From an uncultured Bacteroidales bacterium (GTDB lineage Bacteria > Bacteroidota > Bacteroidia > Bacteroidales > Paludibacteraceae), in contig CADAZU010000001.1 in the NCBI GenBank assembly GCA_902792535.1, positions 1 to 64,000 on the forward strand: a DNA stretch of 64,000 bases, in the 5' to 3' direction. A program made the translations under genes and the position numbers. Numbering within the stretch: position 1 is the first letter of the stretch; every line of letters begins with the position of its first letter. This document shows positions 60,310 through 64,000 of this stretch, one piece after another. The notes beneath the pieces were generated by a model that was not told the origin of the DNA, ran no database searches, and saw nothing but the letters and a program-made list of their open reading frames with translations.

Positions 60310-61210
60310 CCACGACCTCCGGCACGTACTCCGGGTAGAGATCGACATCCATGCCCCAACGCAGCCCGTGATCTTCGAGCAGTTCGTCCAACTCGCACAG
60401 GCTCTTCTTGCCGAAATTGCGGTATTTGAGCAGGTCGGTGCGGAAGTGCTTGAGCAGGTCGCGGAGGGTGTCTATCTCGGCGTACCTCATGCAGTTCATC
60501 GTCCGTGCGGAGAGACCGAAATTATCCAATCGTGCGGCGAGCAACCGGCTCATGTTCTGCGTGTCCTCGTCCACCTTGATCTGCTTATCGTTGAGTTGGG
60601 CTTTTAGGTTGGCTATCTCCACGTTTTTCTCCTTCAGCGTCTCGCGCAGTTCGTCGTTCTGCGAGTTGAGGTGATAGAACGCGGCTTTGACGTGTGCGAA
60701 CTTACGCAGTCCTTTCGCCCAGATGAGCCGTGCCGATTGGGGGGTGACGTGGAACTTACCGCCTATCTCCTCGAACGTCTTGCCTTGCAGCGCGTCCCAC
60801 ACGGCATTGAGTTCGCGCGGTGTGACGCAGCAGTCGGCGAAATCGACGTATCGGTTCACGCCCTCCATGACGGCGAGCAGCGTGTCGCGTATCGCCTCGA
60901 TGCGGCGAGGGAACATGTCAAGGTTCAGCATTCGTTCGCGGTACTTGGCTTGCATGGTCATCAACTCGTTTTTGAGCCTGTCGCGCTCGGTCTCTAACTG
61001 GTGCTTGTACTGCTCGATGTCCTCGGTGACGGGGTGAATATCGGCGATGGTGGCGGCGTACCGCTCCACCTCCTCACGGTTCGGGTAGAACAGGTTACTG
61101 CGCATCTGATAGGACAGCGTGCCTGCCTTGCACAGGTTACGGATGGTCTGCGAGGTCACGCCTGCGATCTTGGCCGCGTCGGCCGTGGAGATAAATTTCT
61201 TCTTATACAT
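60305..61210 (-). CDS. Chimeric regulator: MerR-like HTH + sigma4-like HTH + alpha-CTD
   Basis: 301 aa. Residues about 6-50 form a MerR/excisionase-like HTH (STADAAKIAGVTSQTIRNL), 65-95 coiled coil, 130-172 a sigma-region-4-like HTH (LQGKTFEEIGGKFHVTPQSARLI), 180-215 a second coiled coil, and 228-288 an alpha-CTD (FGLSARTMNCM, RNFGKKSLCELDELL, GLRWGM). This combination would connect a DNA site with core RNA polymerase. Last gene of the minus operon; a candidate late activator. Confidence 0.8.
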   Translation of the reverse strand: MYKKKFISTADAAKIAGVTSQTIRNLCKAGTLSYQMRSNLFYPNREEVERYAATIADIHPVTEDIEQYKHQLETERDRLKNELMTMQAKYRERMLNLDMFPRRIEAIRDTLLAVMEGVNRYVDFADCCVTPRELNAVWDALQGKTFEEIGGKFHVTPQSARLIWAKGLRKFAHVKAAFYHLNSQNDELRETLKEKNVEIANLKAQLNDKQIKVDEDTQNMSRLLAARLDNFGLSARTMNCMRYAEIDTLRDLLKHFRTDLLKYRNFGKKSLCELDELLEDHGLRWGMDVDLYPEYVPEVVA

Positions 61211-61919
61211 CTTTGTTGCCTTTCTTTTTGGTTCGTAAACGTATCTGTTGTTTCTGATAAGCGGGGAAATAATGACACACCTCGTCGTAGCCGTCCATGA
61301 TCTCGTTATTATAGAGGTCGTTGAACTTGGCTTTGTAGCCTTCCTGCATGGTGTCGTTGGCGATGAAGGTCATCAGCACGAAACTGCAACGGTCGAGGGG
61401 GTGACGGTAGCCGAAAACCGCTCCGTCCACGCAGGACAGCATGATGTCGGTGTCATCGTCCTTGCTCTTGCGGCGGTAGTCAGCCATGTGAACGGTGTCC
61501 ATGTTCTTTTTGAAGAATACCCGCATGAGGTCGATACCGTCCTGCTTGTAGCCCATACGCTCCTTGTAGCGTTTGAACAGGTGGGGCATGAAATAGAACG
61601 TGTGCAGGCGGTGGTCTTCAAAGTTGAGTATCATCGCGCATAGCATCTTGCCGCGCTCGGTGTCGATGACCGCTGCGGCTTCGAGACCTGCGGAGAAATG
61701 GAACAGGTCTTGGCGGCTGTTGAAGGTGAGCATGACGAGGTAGCGGTTTCCGGACGTGGCGGTGTACTCGTGGATATAACGGAGGGGGAAGGTCTTGGCG
61801 GTGCGCACCTCTTTGCAGTTGCCTTTTGCCATGTACTGCACACACTCGCGTTTGATCTCTTCGCGGTCGGCAAGCATCTGTGCCAGCACCTCATCGGGTG
61901 TCATTGTCGTGGTGATCAT
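61203..61919 (-). CDS. Hypothetical protein, co-transcribed with the regulator
   Basis: 238 aa from the ATG at 61919, preferred because the phased-repeat leader C lies directly upstream; a longer frame from 61967 would run through the repeats. Mixed alpha-beta, DRxx, no domain recognised. Overlaps the regulator by 8 bp. Confidence 0.65.
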   Translation of the reverse strand: MITTTMTPDEVLAQMLADREEIKRECVQYMAKGNCKEVRTAKTFPLRYIHEYTATSGNRYLVMLTFNSRQDLFHFSAGLEAAAVIDTERGKMLCAMILNFEDHRLHTFYFMPHLFKRYKERMGYKQDGIDLMRVFFKKNMDTVHMADYRRKSKDDDTDIMLSCVDGAVFGYRHPLDRCSFVLMTFIANDTMQEGYKAKFNDLYNNEIMDGYDEVCHYFPAYQKQQIRLRTKKKGNKDV

Positions 61920-61940
61920 AGGGCTTATAAAATCTTTCGA

Positions 61941-61995
61941 TACATTCTTCTGGAACTTACGGTACATTCTTTTGGAAGAATCGGTACTAACTTTT
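61941..61995 (-). promoter_or_regulatory. Phased-repeat leader C
   Basis: On the minus strand AAAAGTTAGTA (61995), AAAAGAATGTA (61973) and AGAAGAATGTA (61951) start every 22 bp, each preceded by TTCC; then TTTTATAAGCCC precedes the ATG at 61919. Confidence 0.65.
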
Positions 61996-62005
61996 GGGTG
62001 GTTGG

Positions 62006-62161
62006 TTAGAAGATACCGACGCGTTCATCGTACATGCCGCAGGAGCAGACGCTTTGGTAGGTGATGATCTGCTTGGTCTTGACGCAGAACATCTGTCCTC
62101 GGAGGTCATCCGTCCGCTGGTTCATGCACATCATGCAGTATCTCGGTTTCTTGTTTGGCAT
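62006..62161 (-). CDS. Small cysteine-rich protein (51 aa)
   Basis: MPNKKPRYCMMCMNQRTDD... with CMMC, C and CSC, probably a zinc finger. The stop is at 62006-62008, the start at 62161, 2 bp from the previous gene's end. Confidence 0.65.
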   Translation of the reverse strand: MPNKKPRYCMMCMNQRTDDLRGQMFCVKTKQIITYQSVCSCGMYDERVGIF

Positions 62162-62163
62162 AG

Positions 62164-62610
62164 TTACGCTCCTTTGTTTTGGATATCGGTTGCAAAGCGG
62201 TTCTTTACCTCTTTGGTGAACTCTTCAAGCACCTTTGCGCCTTCAGCGTCTTTGAACACAAGGACGATGGACGTAGGATAGATGATGCCCTCTTTTGCGA
62301 GATCGGGAACGCACCTGCCGTTGTAGAGATCAACGCCTTTCTTGTGCTCTTCTTTGAGTGCGCTCAAGACGATACCGTGAACAGGGGCGTTATCTCTCGT
62401 CAGCGAGGCATCCATGATGGAGAGCAGTACCTTGCCATCGCCGAAGATGACGTTGATGTGTCCGTTCTCGTCGCGAACGATGGTGTCATTGCCCTTGTTC
62501 TCTTTGTAGTACCGCTCGTACTCGTTTTTCATTTGCCGAAACGGAGCCAGTTCGGATTTCAGTTCTGCATTCTCTTTTTGCAGTCTCTCGATGATTTCTT
62601 CGTTGGTCAT
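62164..62610 (-). CDS. Hypothetical coiled-coil protein
   Basis: 148 aa from the ATG at 62610 (the longer frame is in the previous gene's 3' region). N-terminal coiled coil (EEIIERLQKENAELKSEL), then a compact domain. Unknown. Confidence 0.65.
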   Translation of the reverse strand: MTNEEIIERLQKENAELKSELAPFRQMKNEYERYYKENKGNDTIVRDENGHINVIFGDGKVLLSIMDASLTRDNAPVHGIVLSALKEEHKKGVDLYNGRCVPDLAKEGIIYPTSIVLVFKDAEGAKVLEEFTKEVKNRFATDIQNKGA

Positions 62611-62623
62611 AATTAGTCCTTTC

Positions 62624-63013
62624 TTAAATTGGAGTTGTGCCTCCGTTGTCAAATTGTTGGTAGAACGGGTTGTCGATCTCAAAGCGGTTCACGTCTTTTC
62701 TCTCGATACCGAGCGAGCGAAACACCTCATCAGCGTCCACCACCAACTTGACGGTGATAGTTGTCGGCTCTTTCGCTTTCTTTTTCTGCTCTTCCTCTTT
62801 CTCCTTGTACTCATTGAGTTTCTTTTGCGCCTTTTGGTAGTCGCGTGGCAAAAACAGCCCGTACGACCATACGACGATCAGCAGCAGCGTCATCCATGCG
62901 CCGTGCCCGGTGTACAGGTAGAGGAACACCGCCGCAGCGATGATAGCCAAATCCACGATGGCGCATAATATCATGCCTGCCAGTTCTAATGCTTTCAAAT
63001 CTAATGGTTTCAT
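62624..63013 (-). CDS. Two-helix membrane protein
   Basis: 129 aa. Transmembrane segments at about 12-35 and 38-56, then a Glu/Lys coiled region. AAGGAGAT precedes the ATG. The layout could fit a holin or spanin-like protein, but that is not established. Confidence 0.7.
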   Translation of the reverse strand: MKPLDLKALELAGMILCAIVDLAIIAAAVFLYLYTGHGAWMTLLLIVVWSYGLFLPRDYQKAQKKLNEYKEKEEEQKKKAKEPTTITVKLVVDADEVFRSLGIERKDVNRFEIDNPFYQQFDNGGTTPI

Positions 63014-63025
63014 ATTATAATCTCC

Positions 63026-63448
63026 TTATTCTAAAATAGTCATCCATTCTGTGACGTTGTAGATCACTTTGTCACGTGACCATTGGACGTGACTGCCTGA
63101 TAGCGTGATCGGGCAAAAGATATTATCGCCGTTCTCTTTGCCGAGGAACATTGCCGACATATAGGCTTTCTGCTCTCTGCCGAACCTGATAAAAACCTGC
63201 TGACCAACTTTCGGGAGATCGAAATTGACACTCACCCATTTCGGTGCGTTCTTTACCAGCCGAAACGCCATTCGGAAAATATCGCGTTCGTTCTGCGCCT
63301 TTCGTACTTGGTGCTTGAGGTCTTCGATCTCATCGTCGCGGTCTCTGTTTTCGCGCTCGAACTTTGCGCCTTGTATGAAGACCGATTGCAACTCTTCAAA
63401 GCCGGGGAATATCTCTTTGGCTATCGCTTCAATATATTCGTCTGTCAT
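63026..63448 (-). CDS. DUF551-like protein
   Basis: 140 aa. N-terminal coiled coil, then KWVSVNFDLPKVGQQVFIRFG, the DUF551 core (W-x-S-V ... LP ... G-x-x-V). Function unknown. Confidence 0.72.
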   Translation of the reverse strand: MTDEYIEAIAKEIFPGFEELQSVFIQGAKFERENRDRDDEIEDLKHQVRKAQNERDIFRMAFRLVKNAPKWVSVNFDLPKVGQQVFIRFGREQKAYMSAMFLGKENGDNIFCPITLSGSHVQWSRDKVIYNVTEWMTILE

Positions 63449-63451
63449 AAT

Positions 63452-63694
63452 TTATTTCTTTTTAGTGTCGATATATGCTATTGCGAAGAGGAACGCAGCC
63501 GTGAGCAGGATCATCGACCATAGCCATGCGTTCGTGACGGACTTGGTTGCCTCGGTGCAGACCCTGCATACCTCGATATTGCGGTCAAAGGACGCGAGCA
63601 ATGCGCTGTGGAGCGTGTCTGCGTACTCTCTGTAAATGTCGATCGTCTCATTCAGTTTGACGATGTGTAAACTGTCTAATTCAGCCTGTGTCAT
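63452..63694 (-). CDS. Small membrane-anchored protein
   Basis: 80 aa, one C-terminal transmembrane segment (AWLWSMILLTAAFLFAIAYI) followed by DTKKK. Controlled by phased-repeat leader B. Role unknown. Confidence 0.68.
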   Translation of the reverse strand: MTQAELDSLHIVKLNETIDIYREYADTLHSALLASFDRNIEVCRVCTEATKSVTNAWLWSMILLTAAFLFAIAYIDTKKK

Positions 63695-63712
63695 AGTGGT
63701 CTCAAAAAGTTA

Positions 63713-63792
63713 GTTATGATTTTATGGCATAAAAGGTTAACCTTCTTCTGGAAAAACATTAACCTTCTTTGCTATAGGGGGTTAATCGTCTT
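63713..63792 (-). promoter_or_regulatory. Phased-repeat leader B
   Basis: On the minus strand AAGACGATTAA (63792), AAGAAGGTTAA (63769), AAGAAGGTTAA (63747) and a weak AAAATCATAAC (63723) lie 22-24 bp apart; TTTTATGCCATAAAA (63733-63719) and TTTTTGAGAC follow as in leader A. Confidence 0.7.
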
Positions 63793-63928
63793 CGGCAGGG
63801 TCGGACTTCGGGAGCATTGGTCTGCACCGCCGCTGCCATTCGGGATTGACGTAATAATCGTTATAGCCGTCGTAATCCTCGGGTCGCTTGTAGTTATCTA
63901 CCCGCCCGTCGATGATGTGCATACTCAT
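63782..63928 (-). CDS. Small hypothetical protein (48 aa)
   Basis: MSMHIIDGRVDNYKRPEDYD... acidic and Tyr-rich; overlaps the upstream stop (ATGA), showing translational coupling. Confidence 0.6.
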   Translation of the reverse strand: MSMHIIDGRVDNYKRPEDYDGYNDYYVNPEWQRRCRPMLPKSDPAEDD

Positions 63929-64000
63929 TGCGCCCTCCTCTCTGCAAAATGGCGTTTCAGCCCGGTCATCTGCCGCTCTTTGCCTGCCTTGGTCACTTCG
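63925..64000 (-). CDS. C-terminal end of a gene cut by the window edge
   Basis: The last 24 codons end ...GLKRHFAERRAQ and stop overlapping the next start. Basic. Too short to identify. Confidence 0.5.
   Translation of the reverse strand, partial: EVTKAGKERQMTGLKRHFAERRAQ

Overview
The window looks like a Bacteroidales chromosome segment (about 3.7 kb at the left) joined to more than 60 kb of an integrated tailed phage that runs off the right edge. Three things point to the host phylum. Promoters are of the Bacteroidetes type (TTTG, about 20 bp, TAnnTTTG). Most genes have no Shine-Dalgarno sequence. Several families are typical of Bacteroidales phages (DUF4373, DUF4494, DUF4942, DUF3846-like, DUF2958). 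The genus cannot be read from this window.

Left flank (1-3800): the 5' part of a large secreted repeat protein, a long structured RNA candidate, 29-bp direct repeats and terminators. Next comes a tRNA-Lys(CTT)-like fragment without a D-arm that probably marks the attachment site. No integrase is visible; it is probably beyond 64000.

Early region (3.9-18.7 kb): a LexA-type (S24) repressor faces a rightward operon. That operon carries an ERF annealing protein, NinB, an SSB-like protein, a tRNA-like gene, DUF4373 replication proteins, two beta-class DNA methyltransferases split by an HNH homing endonuclease, an acyl carrier protein, ASCH/DUF3850/DUF2958 proteins and an N-formylglutamate-amidohydrolase-like protein.

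Tagged-protein cluster (18.7-22.4 kb): eight mostly small, basic proteins end in nearly the same C-terminal peptide (GL-x-A/V-G type). Several are paralogues with unusually strong ribosome binding sites. A PAPS-reductase-like gene lies among them. An opposing small RNA candidate follows.

Packaging (23.1-27.9 kb): ParB-like protein, small and large terminase, portal, ASCH protein. Middle accessory region (28.3-43.7 kb): DUF4942 methyltransferase, DEAH helicase, RNA-polymerase alpha-CTD mimic, C5 methyltransferase, nuclease-like and zinc proteins, four copies of a 'VHELQH' family, a tandem-HTH repressor, and an amidoligase paired with a class II glutamine amidotransferase. Structural region (43.9-59.7 kb): scaffold, decoration, major capsid, connectors, tail tube, an initiator-type tRNA, tail chaperone, a 1641-aa tape measure and a 1393-aa tail tip/fibre protein. 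No sheath gene is seen, so a long-tailed siphovirus is inferred. Right region (59.7-64 kb, minus strand): a lipoprotein, a chimeric regulator (MerR-like HTH, sigma4-like HTH, alpha-CTD) and small membrane/accessory proteins.

Regulation appears layered. Three long promoters (16.7, 28.2, 42.0 kb) share a covarying palindrome about 53 bp upstream of the -33 box. Two promoters in front of the tagged cluster and the capsid genes lack the -33 box and share a TATCGCAAT element 51 bp upstream of the -7 box. Three further leaders contain 11-mers repeated every 22-24 bp. Two phage proteins resemble the RNA polymerase alpha-CTD and are candidates to act at such sites.
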